A DNA stretch of 64,000 nucleotides from Batillaria attramentaria (GCA_018292915.2 JACVVK020000220.1:37501-101500), one strand, 5' to 3'; shown: positions 11,184-23,285, counted from the stretch's first letter. Notes: a model not told the origin generated them from the sequence alone. Numbers and translations: made by a program.

Positions 11184-12241
11184 CCTCGGTCACAACCGGC
11201 CGCACGATTTTTTTATGCTTGCGATCTCCACGAAATGTCTGCGGCCTGCGGCTTCTACGATCTGAAAAAAAAAAAAAAAAATTAAGGTTGCAAATCGTGC
11301 GTACGATATACGTGCGATGGCGTACGTTCGCCGCAAGTCTCGCACGGGTAACGTCTTGCGATTTCAGTTGGTCAAAATCGTACGACGGCCGTACGGATCG
11401 TATGTTGTCCTCGCAGTTATCGTACGGAGGTCGCACGCCTTCGTACAACGTTCGTGTGATGTTGACGATGTTTGCACGGGCTGTACGGGTGTCGTGCGTG
11501 CGCCGTACGGCTATCGTAAGTGCTCTGTACGCGTGGTGTGCGTCGGTCGTTCGACGGCCATGGCCGACGCGCGTTTTTCATGCATATAGGGACCAGCCTA
11601 CATAATTATATACATGTAGTTTGTTTATGGAAAGAAGACATCAGAGGATTTGGATACTATCAACAGAGAGTTTGACAAATCTATGGACACGTACACAACT
11701 TGACAGACACTGACACAGCACTGCAACACTTCTACATTGCACACCAACATCCCCCGGGCCCGCACGTGGTCTTGCGTCAGCCTTGCGGAGCACTCACGGA
11801 GCACGTGCGTGCATCGTGGGAACATCGTACTACCGACTTGCGGTCTGTGATCACGTGCGGCCATCGTGCGGTCCTCGTGGGAAGCACCATGGACCCTGGA
11901 AGCACGCAAGACAACCGTGCGTCACTTGTGCGTTCATCGTGCGGCCGCCGTGCGGCCATCGTGACCTATTTTTCTCGCCCGGAGAGGTCAAAGTCGTACG
12001 ATGCACTTGCGGCAATCGTGTGTTGGCCGTACAGTGGCCGTGCGGCCAACGCAAGTGTGTAAAAAATCGCAGGTGATCTTAGAGTTTGTTGATCATGTCG
12101 AAAACCGGCCGCAGCGCTCTGCGGCCTCCTTGCGACCTGGAAATTTCGCAGGACGCCCGTGCGCCGTTCGCAAGATTTGCCACGATTTTTGGCCGTAGAC
12201 CCGCCGTAGGAGCCCGTACGGCCGGTTGTGACCGTAGCTTA
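11184..12241. mobile_element. CpG-rich foldback element
   Basis: The ends are inverted: GGTCACAACCGGCCGCACGA on the left and CGTACGGCCGGTTGTGACCG on the right. The interior is packed with degenerate CGTACG, CGTGCGGCC and CCGTACGG words around an ordinary-composition core at about 11590-11755. It is absent from the same place in unit B. No transposase is visible, so it would be non-autonomous. Confidence 0.6.
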
Positions 12242-12302
12242 AAGAACAGCCTTGACGTAAATCCACGTTGTTCCGAAATAGGTGCTAGCGGACAGGTTAC
12301 TA

Positions 12303-12391
12303 AAGCTACGGTCACAACCGGCCGTACGATCTCCTACGGCGGGTCTACGGCCAAAAATCGTGGCAAATCTTGCGAACGGCGCACGGGCGGT
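12303..12391. mobile_element. Inverted partial copy of the foldback element end
   Basis: Close reverse complement of about 12155-12241, again starting GCTACGGTCACAACCGGCCG. The 60 bp between the two is ordinary host sequence also present in unit B (36525-36585). Confidence 0.65.
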
Positions 12392-12415
12392 ACTGATCTC
12401 GAAGTCGGAACCGGA

Positions 12416-12590
12416 GGGTGGGTGGGGGTTTGGGGGTTTAACGTCCTTTTCCACCACATAGGGTGATATCAAAGACGGGGCAACGATGAAAAAGCCAGGT
12501 CGGAACCGGAAAATGGGTGGATAAGTGGATGACTGGGAGTTAAACACATCCTTTTCCACCACATGGGCAAAGACCTGGCGACCAAAATAG
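12416..12590 (-). mobile_element. Two truncated SINE 3' pieces upstream of P1
   Basis: Two successive reverse-complement tails (TTTAACGTCCTTTTCCACC at about 12438, and a diverged one near 12540). The same pair is at 37211-37400 upstream of P2. Confidence 0.6.
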
Positions 12591-12812
12591 GCCAGTACAA
12601 ATGTTTATAGCCTCTCCCGGGATTACCTGGAAACGGGAGATTGAAAACAGAGGGTCGTTACAGAGACTAGTTAACGATTACGAGATCGACCAAAGGGCTG
12701 ATATAATTGGTCAGCAGCTCTTCATTTACGCTGGTTTTCCAAATGAGGTTTACTTCCTGTATAAAGATAAGCGGTGACAAGATGTCTGAAAAAGACAGGG
12801 GGGAGGGGATGC

Positions 12813-12843
<31 letters not shown>

Positions 12844-12903
12844 GCAGAAGGGTCTCGGTTGTGGCATCGAGTACGGATAGGGGAGGGGGATATATTTGTG
12901 CTT

Positions 12904-12911
12904 TATATAAA
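12904..12911 (+). promoter_or_regulatory. TATA box of P1
   Basis: TATATAAA lies 266 bp upstream of the ATG. About 55 bp downstream a GGAAG/GTGAG donor (12963/12964) and a TTCTTCAG acceptor (ending 13094) define a 5'UTR intron. Transcription would start near 12935. The second UTR exon opens with two tiny upstream ORFs (ATG at 13095 and 13103). Confidence 0.55.
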
Positions 12912-13169
12912 CTCACTTGTTGATGATACGGCCGTCAGCCAAGACAGGCGGTTGCATCGGAAGGTGAGAGCCACAGACTACTAGAAACCTTATAACGGTA
13001 AGTTCGATTCGTATGTCGGCTATGCTACACCTGCAATTTCAGCAGTCTGTCAATAAAACAGTTGTGCATTGCATATAAGCCATTATTTCTTCAGATGCAG
13101 AGATGAAAGTGTACCAAAGTTGACGAAGTCTCGGCTTTGGACTCCGCATCCACCAGTACGTTGTCAGGA

Positions 13170-13225
13170 ATGTCTGGCTTCAAGACACACAAGTTCCTCA
13201 TGCTGTTCGGATTCCTTCTGGTAAA

Positions 13226-13269
<44 letters not shown>

Positions 13270-13357
13270 GCGTTTATTTTCTGTTGTTGTTGCAAAGGCT
13301 GATTGAAAATTAATCATCGTTTAGCTAAATCACGTCCACTGGAAAATAGTTCGTTCG

Positions 13358-13405
<48 letters not shown>

Positions 13406-16400
13406 TGGTTGTGATGTACTGGTCCCGCGAAGAGAGCAGTACTCATTCTGTTTGTTCCAATTAAGATACAAGATAATCTCGGCTGGACCTTTATTTTGTA
13501 CAGCTGTTTTGACGGAGTATTGAAAGCTGTCCTTTCCAACTGAATGTTGCTTCATGTCGTTTTGTGTAGTATAGATGCATAAAACTCAAGGGGGTTTTAC
13601 CTAATGCCGTGTCGTGGGGGGGGGGGGGGGGGGAGGGGGTTGGCATGATGCTAAGCTGACCGCTAATGTTATTTCAAAGAACGCACTAAACATCCTGGAC
13701 ATGCCAGTATATCGTCCATTATATTCATGACTACAATGACCACTGAGTTTTCCCATCATCATCATCATCATCGTCGTCATCATTATCATCACCACCGTCA
13801 TCATTGTCGTCCCTTTGTCGTCGGTCATCACGAAACAAATATGCTTATGTTTTTGTTTATTTCTAGGTTTACCTTGGCGTGGGCTTTTCCCCGTGGTCTC
13901 TGTATGTAGAAGGTAGGTGAAACATATCTTCCGCTTCGCATCATTTTCTATACACGGAAAATATTCTCAGATAAATCTTACTTATGTTTTATAGGGTATC
14001 TAAACACAGTTTCATAACAGACTGTGATAATGCATGACCCTAGTTCAGCTGTTTGGTCAGATTAATGGCCTGGAAAAGTGTGACCTTTTTTAAAAGGGTG
14101 CTCCGTTATGCAAGTTTCTGCTCATACAAACACGCACGCTTAGCTTTTGTGATTATTTCTGCGTACAGCTGCATGCTGTCAGACGCGTTTTACCTGACTG
14201 TGAATGTGCGTGGTACTGTGAATGTGCGTGTGGTTTTACCTGACTGTGAATGTGCGTGTGGTTTTACCTGACTGTGAATGTGCGTGTGGTTTTACCTGAC
14301 TGTGAATGTGCGTGTGGTTTTACCTGACTGTGAATGTGCGTGTGGTTTTACCTGACTGTGAATGTGCGTGTGGTTTTACCTGACTGTGAATGTGCGTGTG
14401 GTTTTACCTGACTGTGAATGTGCGTGTAGGGAGGTGTAAGGCTAAACAGACAGGGCGCGGAAGTGGTACATTGATACTTAACACACCCCACCACACGTCC
14501 TTTGGCTGTGCGATAACACGTCAAGGCGCATTGCCCTTGCACAAAAGAGAAACGTTCGTGTGTTGCGACGAATGAAGCCAGTCGGCTTGTCTGACCGTTT
14601 GTATGTTAACGGGTCACGGGGAAATATTTCCTTGTTTCAGTCTCTTCACTGTAGGTGACTCACTCAAGGTTTCGTAAGTACTTAGCTACTATGGGGGTAT
14701 ATTTATCTGTGGTGGAAAGTTTGCATGTGTTTGTGGCGTCACGGGTCCGCCAGCTTGTATTTCAAATTTAAGTGTGCATGCGGTAGAACATAGTTTTGGG
14801 ATCAACATAGACGTGTTGGTGCTTATATCTTCCTGTTGTTGCACCTTTGCACTATGATTTTCTCGTAAACCATTGCAATACGGTTTATATTTGTATGAAG
14901 GTAGTTTGTCACTGTATGAGCTTCTCTTTATATCACAGCTAACGCTGCAGGCAGGCAGTCTCCTTTGAAATGCGACCATTAACATAACATGCCCCTTTGA
15001 AATGCGACCACAGAACGGGCTAATTCCCTCTTTGCTAAGCCAACCAGTGATTTGGAACAGTTTCGCTCGTGAGTGCGCCTGTGCACTCGAAACATACTTG
15101 GTGATTAGTACAGCTAAAGCGATACAATGTTTACATTTTGCGCGAGCGGTCAAACGTTCAAATTCTACGACTGTTGTGGAGCTGGAGCGTTCAGTGTGGT
15201 CGGCGCGTCATCGAGTACGCTTACGTTGGCTCAGTGCCAGCATTACGGACGCTGTCACTGTCCAGGTGTCTGAATGGTGACATATGGTAGATATGCCACG
15301 AAAACAATTCAGAACGATCTGTGAACATAAAAATGGTAGTATTAGACACTTTAACATAACCTTCCTTGTCATACACCAGTAATGTATACACTGGAAATAG
15401 AAGCTCCCACTTGCTGTAGATTTGCACCTGCCTTTTCCACACTCCAGTCAGTTGTCCCGGTCAAAAGGCTCCTTTGGGTGAGAGACGTGCACCTAAGTGC
15501 CCTATCATATTCCTGGCGGTTGAACCCTAGCAAACCCTCCCTTTGACAGCACAGCTGCATTTACAGTTTTCTATCGGCAGGGGTGAGGGCATGGTGTAAC
15601 GCAACCCTACGAGGCCAGTCTGCTGAAGTGGTTTGTCACTTCTCTGAGAACATTCAACAGTTCACTGTGTGGCATTACCCACCCAACAGAACACGTCACG
15701 GTTTGTTTGTTTGCTTTGTTTCAAATCAGTCAAAGTGTGTATTATGTGTTGCTTTGCCATGTCTTATATCACCTCTTCTCGAACTCCAGTAGGGTCGGCC
15801 TCAGTATAACTGTTGCACACCAGATGCTCTGGCAACAAATACATAACTAGGCATAAGACTATTAAGATCGAAACTGAACAATGTAATGACTCTTAATTTT
15901 TGCTTGTAATGAGCTTGTAATGAGGTGTAATTTCTGGTCTCATTCATTTGTAATATCGATGTTCCAAGAGAGACCGCCTCGTTAATAATTCTGATCACTT
16001 TTATTAACATGCAAGACGATACTGTTTTAAGTTCCTTCAATTTTTCGATTTTTTTTTTCTTTCAGTCGTTGTTTTGTCTTGCGGCGGGGAAGATGGAGAC
16101 GAATTCCACTGCCCTCAAATGGAACCAGGTTATGATATTGATAAGAGGTTATCAGACAGCATTTCTCTTCACATACTGAATGCCACCTATGCCAGAGGAG
16201 GTCGTTATGAATGTAAGGTGATCGGCCCTGGGAACAATGCCGATCCGTGTGAACTTGAAATTAACGGTATGCACAGTTGTGTTGATGACGTATAGATTGA
16301 TGGATGAATTGTGGAGTGTTTGATGAATCGATGGATGGACTTTTTAGTGTTTGATGGACGGACGTTTGAGTGTTTGATGGATCGATGGATGGATTGTTGA

Positions 16401-19400
16401 GTGTTTGATGGATCGATAGATGGATTTTTCAGTGTCTGATGATCGATGAATGGATTGTAGAGTGTTTGACTTATGGATTAATGGATCAATCATTGAGTGC
16501 TTGATGGGTTGTGGAGTGTTTGATGAATTGATGGGTGGAACGTGGAAGGCGTGACTGATGATTTGATGGATGGATTGTGCGACGCTTGAATGATGGGTTA
16601 ATGGATCAATTCCTGAATGTTTTGGACTGATGGATTTTATTGATTGTAGCAGCTAATGGGTAAACAAAAAGTGAAAGCTTGGTGGTTCTAGTGTCTGAGT
16701 TCGTGTGAAATATTCAGAGATTCAATTGAAATCTAGACCAATTGTTTTCGTTATATGGAAAGAGACAATGTCCTTCGACCTTATATGGATAGTCAGACAA
16801 TATCCTTCGACAACAAAACTTCCATATACAGGGTCGAACTTTAATTAAGGACCACCCAGGCAAACAGGCCCTGTATTTAAAAATTCGCTAAACATACAAG
16901 CAGTGCATTTTATCAAAGAATTCGATTGGGAAAGGGTTAAGGCGTTAACAGTGTATCCTGCAAAGCTTGCTGCAGCTGTCTTGTTGTCACGTGCGGCATG
17001 CAGAGGGGGGGTTGAATGTTGCTGATTTTTTTGCAAATTTGGCTGTTTTTTAAGCATCAGTGAACACTGATTCGAACGGCTTTGCACTGAAATTCCAAAT
17101 GCACGTGCAAGAACCAATGCATTGCTAAGCATTTCACTCACTGGAATGCCCATAAAAGCAGCCGAATGCGCATAATTCCTCACAACACCAACATGCCTCC
17201 AAGACGCAAGCTGTCAGATTTTGACCGGACCCGGGCGATTGCATGGCTGCAGGATCGAGTTGGCGTTCGAGAAGTGGCCAGAAGACTACAGGTGTCCCAC
17301 TCCGTTATCATTCGGCTGAGAGAACGTTTTCAAGCCACTGGAACTGTTAAAGAAAGACCCCGTCCAGGTCAGCCAAAGAAGTCGCTGCAAAGGAGGACCG
17401 GTTCATCCGCAGACAGGCTCTTCAGAGGAGGACCATCATCTCCAACACCATCAGGCGTCGGCTCCAAGCTGCCACTAACACAGCAGTGTGCCAGATGACC
17501 ACACGGCGGCGCCTCCAACCTTCATGCAAGACGCCCAGTCAGGAAACCCAAACTGACTGCGGCCCACCGGGCAAGCCGCCTGGCCTGGTGTACAGTTCAC
17601 CAAAGGTGGCCCCGGGCACAGTGGCAGCTGGTGCTGTTCAGTGACGAGTCCCGGTTCCTGGTGAAGCCACGAGATGGACGCATTCGGGTGTGGCGATGTC
17701 CTGGAGAGCAGCTGGCAGATGACGCCGTCCAGGAGGTCACGGCTTTTGGCGGTGGCTCGGTCATGGTATGGGGGGGAATCAGCAGCCACTACAAGATTCC
17801 CCTTGTGGATGGCAACTTGAACGGCCAACGCTACCTGCAGGAGATTTTACAGCCTTTGGTTGTCCCAGCGCTTCAGCAGATTGGGGCCCAGGCTGTGTTC
17901 ATGGACGATAACGCCACCCCACACCGTTGTCGAGCCGTGAACACTTTTGTGGTACAAGCTGGCATCACCAGGATGCCATGGCCGGCAGACAGTCCGGACT
18001 TGAACCCTATTGAGAACATTTGGGGCGAGCTTGGGAGAAGAGTTCAAGAAAATCACCCTCTGCCGGCCAGTCGACAACAGCTGCTACACTACCTGCAGCA
18101 GGAGTGGGCAAACCTCCCCCAGGCCCTCATTGCAAGAACTGTCAACACCATGAGACAGCGCTGTGTGGATTGTGTGGCAGCACGAGGGGGACACACTCGG
18201 TTTGGATCAGACTGTAAAGGAACACTCTGTTTGTGAATTTCAATTTCGGGGGTGGGAGTCTCTAATCAGGCACAATGATTTTTTTTCTCATTTTTTCTTT
18301 TGAGAAATTGACCAAATCTTGTTCACTGATAATGAAATTAAACATTTATGATGTTTCTGGCGTTTTCGGGTTTCGCTTTCTCTGTTTTATGAGACTGTGT
18401 ATAAGTGGTCCTTAATTAAAGTTCGACCCTGTATGATTATTAAAGACCTTTTTAGCTATATATAATATGTTGCAGTGATGATGCAGGAGGCATTGCATTA
18501 TGTAAACGCAACATAACGGCCGGTAGTGTCAAATTTTCGAAATTATTTAGGTCTCCTTAACGAGAAGTACACAGATGTTAGTACCTACACCGACAAATGT
18601 GACCCGTTCTCACAAAAGAGACTATAAGTCGAGAAATATCAATTTTGAGGTATGTATCTCACTGCAATCTACTGGTTATGCAGTTTTATTCAATAGAAGA
18701 AGCTGTACTACTAAAATTGACAGAGACATCAGCAGCTGAAGTTGGCTACTCACAAGGCGGCCATACTGACCCCCGGGCATTTTTTTTTGCCTGTAGCGGC
18801 GTTCGGCCTAGCGCGACTTACGGTCCCTTTTGCGAGAACGGGTTACAAATTAGGTGTTATCACTACTGTTAACAGGAGATCCTATCTATACAGTTTGCTA
18901 ATTCTCAACATCTTATTGCTTGTTTCCAAGGCAAACCAGACCCGCCACATAACATAACCGTGTCCAGTTCAACCTACGACAGCTTCACGGTATGCTGGAC
19001 ACCAGCATACGACAAAGGATTGCAGCAGGGTTTCCAACTGCGTTACAGGCCACTTGGAACTCAAGACGACTTCACGACTGTGAAGGTTTCTCCTCTTTCT
19101 GCAACCTGCTTCCGTGTTCAGGGTAAGGCCGCATACTTAAAGTGCATTTGGCAATCCAGTCGCTAAAGCTTTTCGAGAATATTATCTTTTTTTTATTATT
19201 ATTATTATTTTTTTTATTTATGCTGTGATTTTCTGCATAATTATCTATTGGAAATAGATGTTTGAAAACATACTAACTTTTTATTCACCATGGGTGTGAT
19301 TCTTAAATAGCTGAGGACCTCGGCGCAAGTAAATATTATTTGTGCGAAAATGTGGGGTGGATAAAAAACTAACAAACAAACAAAAAACTTGAAATGTATC

Positions 19401-19708
19401 TCCCAAAAACCTTAAGCAACAATGATGTCACATGTAATATTGTTCAGCAATTGACGTGAACTCTTAATATCTTCATAAGACAGTGGGAAACAGTGAATAT
19501 GTTTTTCTTTTAATTCATAAAGTGCTAGTTTGGAAGGTTAGTTTAAACAACAACAACAACAAAACAACAACCCCCGCCCCCCCCCCCCCCAAAAAAAAAA
19601 AAAAAAAAAAAAAACCAAGCAAACAACAACAACAAAACCCAGAAAGCCATAGAACACTGACTGCAATACAATGCATTAGGTCACAACATGCTGATTAACC
19701 TTGTCTCC

Positions 19709-19739
<31 letters not shown>

Positions 19740-22700
19740 CAAAAGTGGCTCCTTAAAAAGGTATAGTCGAAAATCGTTGGCGACTGAGTTACCAAACGCA
19801 TTTACGTACATACGAACGCACCCATGGCTTTAAGTAATAATCTTCATATTTAGGTTGGTGCTGGAAGTGGTAGATTTATTTGTTTAATGTTAACAACATT
19901 ATCAAATACGGATTTATATTTGAAGCGGTAATATCATGGACATAATTTATAGTAAATGAATACAAGCAGAATATATCCACTATCATTAAAAGTACACTTT
20001 GAACCAAATGAGTGCCGGTCAAAATCAAAATCTGGCTTTTTTTGTTTTTTGTTGCTGCCCCAACTCTTTGCCAGCTCCAGTGGTGTTCCTCCCAGGTAAG
20101 GGGTAGAACCCACGGAGGGATCGGAAGCTGGGACAATTTTTATTGTGCATTATGCATGATGATGGAAATGAGGATGATGGTAAGATGTTGCTGTGGAGGT
20201 CTGTGTGGTTTGGGACCTCGGGACAGGGCCGCATTCCTCGCTTCCTGTCATAAATAACCCGACATTAACCAGACCCGGGAACTACGGGACATGCGGTGCC
20301 GGCCGTGTAATCATCCACATCATAAGACGTGTCATACCAAAGGAAGCACCCCCAAAGTCGCACCCGTGAAGTGGGTGGATCTCGGCTGTGTGGCAACAGC
20401 CTCCCCATTGGGTCCATAGCACACCCTCTCTGGGAAGGAGCCGACCTAGGTAGGAAAAATCCCGCTTGCCCCGGCTGGGACTCGAACCCCGGTCTCCCGG
20501 TCCATGGTCCGAAGTGCTAACCACTACACTATGGGGGCCGGTTTTTTTGAAAGTTCTTGATACATCAAAATGTGAAGAACTCGATGGATTATTAAGTCGG
20601 ATTTTTTGTTGTTGTTGTTTTCTAAATCTATTTGCTGTCTAATTTTTGTCTGTGATTTCATGCAAAAAAAAAGAAAAGAAAACTTAACCACTGTTTTAAC
20701 GAAGGCACAGGGGCAGGGGCATAACAAGAACTTGATAACTTTGTTTAATTTTGTTGGGTATTTTTCTGACAGACTTGAAGCCAGGATCTGAATATGAAAT
20801 TTCGGTAATTGCTGTAAACGAATTTGGAGTGAGTGATTCTCTGGAGACAAACGTGTATGGCAGGACTCAGAGTAAGTGTGCATTTCTTAATTTTGTTTTA
20901 AATCTATTTGTATATCTCTTCTGCCTTGTTCGTTTTCCATTTCCTACAACCTATGGTATTTGTTTGTCTCAACAATCGGAATGTTCAACGATGCAAACTC
21001 CCCCTTCCTCTTTCTTCTCTGTAGAAAAACTTCAGCTCCGCCCCCCCCCCCCCCTCCACCAGCGCACAAACCTCTCCCTATAATTATTATATCTTTCAGC
21101 AGCTTCAAGGTGTGTGATTGAAACTATAAAATGTTAAGATTAAACGATAAGAGATAAGATATTCATCCCCCACCCCCCCCCCCCCCCCCCCCACCAAAAA
21201 AAAAAAAAAGAAAGAAAAAGAAAACATAAACAAAAAACAACAGAAACAAAAACAAAACAGGACAAACAAACAAACAAACAAACAAACAAACAAACAGAAA
21301 ACAAGCAAACAAACAACAACAAAACAACAACAAACACAAACAAACAAAAAACAACAACAATAACAAACTCCCCAAAGCTAAAACAAATCAAGAATTCTTA
21401 ATAATAAACAAAGACTTCGTATTATTTCAGATATAGTGGTTGAGGAGAATGAGTTCCAGGCTGCTTTCATTGCTTTCTGCCTTTTGTCCACCATACTGAC
21501 ACTGTCTGCAGTCTTCTATTTCTGCTGGAAGAAGCGACACCAGGGAAGCCGACGCTTGCAAGCAGACAAGGAACAGACGGGTTAGTGTCAGCATTCTCAA
21601 TCGTCAATACAATTTTCTTGGTGGACATTGCATCAGAAGTTTGTGCAGTTCTTTTTTTTTCCAGAAATTGTAGGTTTGAAATATAACTGCCTTTGCTCGT
21701 GCGAGGTTTGGCAAAGACACCAGTGAAGTGTAAAGTTAGGTTAGATGATAGGGCTATCCATTCTTACACAATCATGAAATGTATAACTCATTTTTATGTT
21801 CAGATGCGGATGGTTTCTTTCTATGCGTATAAACCTGAGGAGTAATTTCTAGAAAGACTACGAGTCAGCTATATATAGAAACCTCCTTTGAGCGTGCAAT
21901 AGGGAGATAACTCGAGGAGTGGGTGTCAATGGCACTGTGTTTCAGTTTGGCTTGGCAGTATATTTTTTAACTTGCTGTTCTCTCCATTTTTTTATAGTTA
22001 AATGCTTGATTATTTACAAATTATTATTGTTTTAGCACTCAGTTTAGCCCTCAGTTCAGTGTTTAGCACTCAGCACTCAGTTTAGAGGTTCTGCCGTTTA
22101 CATTTCTAGCAAAACGCTCTGAGTACGACGAGAGCCAACACAGGTACGCTGAAGTGACAACGGAAACTGAAATGGGTGTGTATTATTTTGTTGTTGTTGC
22201 ATCTTCCGTTGGATGCTACAACCACCCTGCAAAAATAAACACAGGGTGCCCTAAAAACGTGCTCGGTGTCATGATTTTAGCATACTTTTAAATAACATTA
22301 ATAATAACAATAACATTATTCCCCATGAATCCGACAATAAGATATTTGTGCAGGCTTTTCTGTCCTTGCTCCGTCTTTGATTTCACCCATACGTGGTGAA
22401 AAAAGGACGTTAAACCCCAAAGCGCCCACCCACCCCACCACTCGTCAATGCTGTTAAACTGAACTGAATTGGATTGAATTTCTCATCAGGTGGCTGTTCC
22501 CATCAGAGCCAGAAAAGACCGCGTGAAAACGTTTCTCTTGAGGACAGAGACGAAAGTGGTATGTCGTTAAAATTCAATGGACATTTACAATGAATTAATT
22601 CGCATTACTCCTTTACTATTATGTGCAGATTTTTCGAGATCTGGATCCATTTATTAATGGAAATAATGATCGTTAATTTTGCTTCTAGCAGAAAATTCTC

Positions 22701-23285
22701 TCAGCAACTATTTTTCTAACAACACAAACATAGTTATGATGTTTGGATTTGAATAGTGAACAGATCTTTAAAGCGATTTTAAAATAAAAGTTGTTTCTGA
22801 CAGCTGCCAAGTAACAGCTACAGAGTTGTTACGAGACGGAGGGAAAGAGAATGTGTGCAAAAAATTACTCTTGAGGGGGTAGTTTAGTTAATAACCTCTG
22901 AGATTAGAACCTTTCTAATCTTTAAAAAAAAAGTTATGCACTGGCAAAAACATGAACACAAATGGATAAATTAATTCTGGGATTAAGTAAGCAAGTAGTC
23001 AGATTTCACAAACTTGTACATTTTTGCTTCACGAATTGGTCTCTATTCTGTGTTCTATACACTCTCCCTAACCATGGACCCTCTGACGAACTTGTGAAAT
23101 ACTGATTTATATCTGCGACCATTTGGTCTCTGTGCCCACGAGGGCGTAGAACTAGGCGTGATGCGACCACCGTCACCATGGAAGACACAGACCTTCTCTC
23201 TCTCTCTCTCTCTCTCACCTTCCTTTTGTTTCTTGTAAGAGTCTTTTTTGTGTGTGCAGATAAGTCTGAAGATGAAGAGATCTAG
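13170..23285 (+). CDS. Gene P1: Ig-FN3 single-pass receptor, 339 aa
   Basis: Ten coding exons are in frame: 13170-13220 and 13867-13912 (signal peptide, MSGFKTHKFLMLFGFLL then VYLGVGFS), 15581-15700 and 16066-16266 (split Ig), 18931-19122 and 20773-20871 (split FN3), 21431-21580 (TM), 22110-22175, 22490-22558 and 23260-23285 (tail, ends DKSEDEEI then TAG). The Ig has VVCHF, a tryptophan in VWHYPP and RYECKV. The FN3 has DPPHNITV, FTVCWTPAYDKG and GSEYEISVIAVNEFG. TM is about residues 247-269, followed by CWKKRHQG. The tail holds SEYDES and HRYAEV, which are candidate SH2 sites. The donor after the first Ig half is weak (GTTTGT) but is shared with P2. Intron 4 holds a Tc1 element. The protein is probably a plasma-membrane recognition or adhesion receptor; partner unknown. 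Confidence 0.85.
13221..13866. repeat. P1 intron 1 with CT arrays and G-tract
   Basis: CT arrays at 13231-13264 and 13364-13400 and a G-run at 13616-13633. P2 intron 1 has the same layout (38018-38059, 38160-38206, 38432-38444) with different lengths. Confidence 0.8.
14188..14428. repeat. 28-bp minisatellite, expanded in unit A
   Basis: About eight copies of a unit containing GTTTTACCTGACTGTGAATG followed by TGCGTGTG, in P1 intron 2. The unit B intron has about two (39008-39062). Confidence 0.88.
16290..16640. repeat. Degenerate GATGGATTGTGGAGTGTTT tandem array
   Basis: Starts just after P1 exon 4. Units of roughly 30-45 bp rich in GATGGAT and GAGTGTTTGATG. A shorter array follows P2 exon 4 (42540-42740), so it predates the P1/P2 split or was copied with it. 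Confidence 0.6.
16829..18431 (+). mobile_element. Tc1-like DNA transposon
   Basis: A 1,603-bp element with perfect 27-bp terminal inverted repeats beginning CAGGGTCGAACTTTAATTAA and flanked by TA on both sides, the expected Tc1/mariner target duplication. It sits in intron 4 of P1, in the same direction as the gene, and is absent from the P2 intron. Confidence 0.93.
17193..18236 (+). pseudogene. Tc1 transposase, frameshifted
   Basis: The N-terminal part has a helix-turn-helix (VREVARRLQVSHSVIIRLRE) and a GRPR-like PRPGQPKK. The C-terminal part has FSDESRF, MDDNATPH and SPDLNPIENIW. Counting from the second catalytic Asp to the Glu leaves 34 residues, so it is DD34E. The reading frame changes near 17385 and again near 17520, so this copy cannot make an intact transposase. 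The perfect terminal repeats suggest fairly recent insertion. Confidence 0.9.
20060..20545 (-). mobile_element. Second tRNA-derived SINE family, long body
   Basis: The minus strand starts GCCCCCATAGTGTAGTGGTT (A box) and has GGGGTTCGAGTCCCAGCC (B box). About 400 bp of body follows, ending near CAAAGAGTTGGGGCAGCAAC. It lies in the intron that splits the P1 FN3 domain. Confidence 0.65.
21171..21365. repeat. C-run, A-run and CAAA-rich tract before P1 TM exon
   Basis: Low-complexity DNA: about 22 C, then poly-A and AAAC repeats. The long Phe/Val/Leu-rich frames on the minus strand are artefacts of it. Confidence 0.85.
21431..21580 (+). CDS. P1 transmembrane exon
   Basis: A 150-bp phase 1-1 exon (acceptor TTATTTCAG, donor GTTAGT) encodes an acidic stalk (VVEENEF), the hydrophobic run AAFIAFCLLSTILTLSAVF and a basic stop (WKKRHQGSRR). 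It occupies the same position in the gene as 44361-44507 of P2 but the two proteins are clearly diverged. Confidence 0.82.
22337..22436 (+). mobile_element. SINE 3' fragment in P1 intron
   Basis: Family body and tail (ATATTTGTGCAGGC, CGTCTTTGAT, GGACGTTAAACCCC, CCCACCCACC) without the tRNA head. Confidence 0.6.

Larger units (their letters stand above)
8682..13094. other. Divergent intergenic region, A/P1 pair
   Basis: Holds the presumed shared regulatory DNA between the two start codons. It also contains an A-only insertion (8846-9100), a CAGG/CAGA/CAAA-rich stretch (9510-9735), a GT array (10747-10797), foldback DNA (11184-12390), SINE pieces (12416-12590), a G-tract (12811-12841) and the P1 TATA box. 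No further gene seen. Confidence 0.7.
4277..15797. repeat. Segmental duplication unit A
   Basis: Collinear and highly similar to 28641-40478. It spans gene A from within its Ig3 second-half exon, the divergent intergenic region and the first three P1 exons. Similarity extends through introns, so it is a DNA duplication and not only exon conservation. Unit-specific insertions include about 8846-9100, the foldback DNA at 11184-12390 and an expanded 28-bp minisatellite. Confidence 0.85.

Noticed and set aside
11219..12562. Arg- and Cys-rich frames on both strands
   Set aside because: They arise from CpG-rich foldback repeats with no stop bias and no homology I recognise.
16845..17183. 112-codon minus-strand frame
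   Set aside because: Antisense to the 5' part of the Tc1 element.
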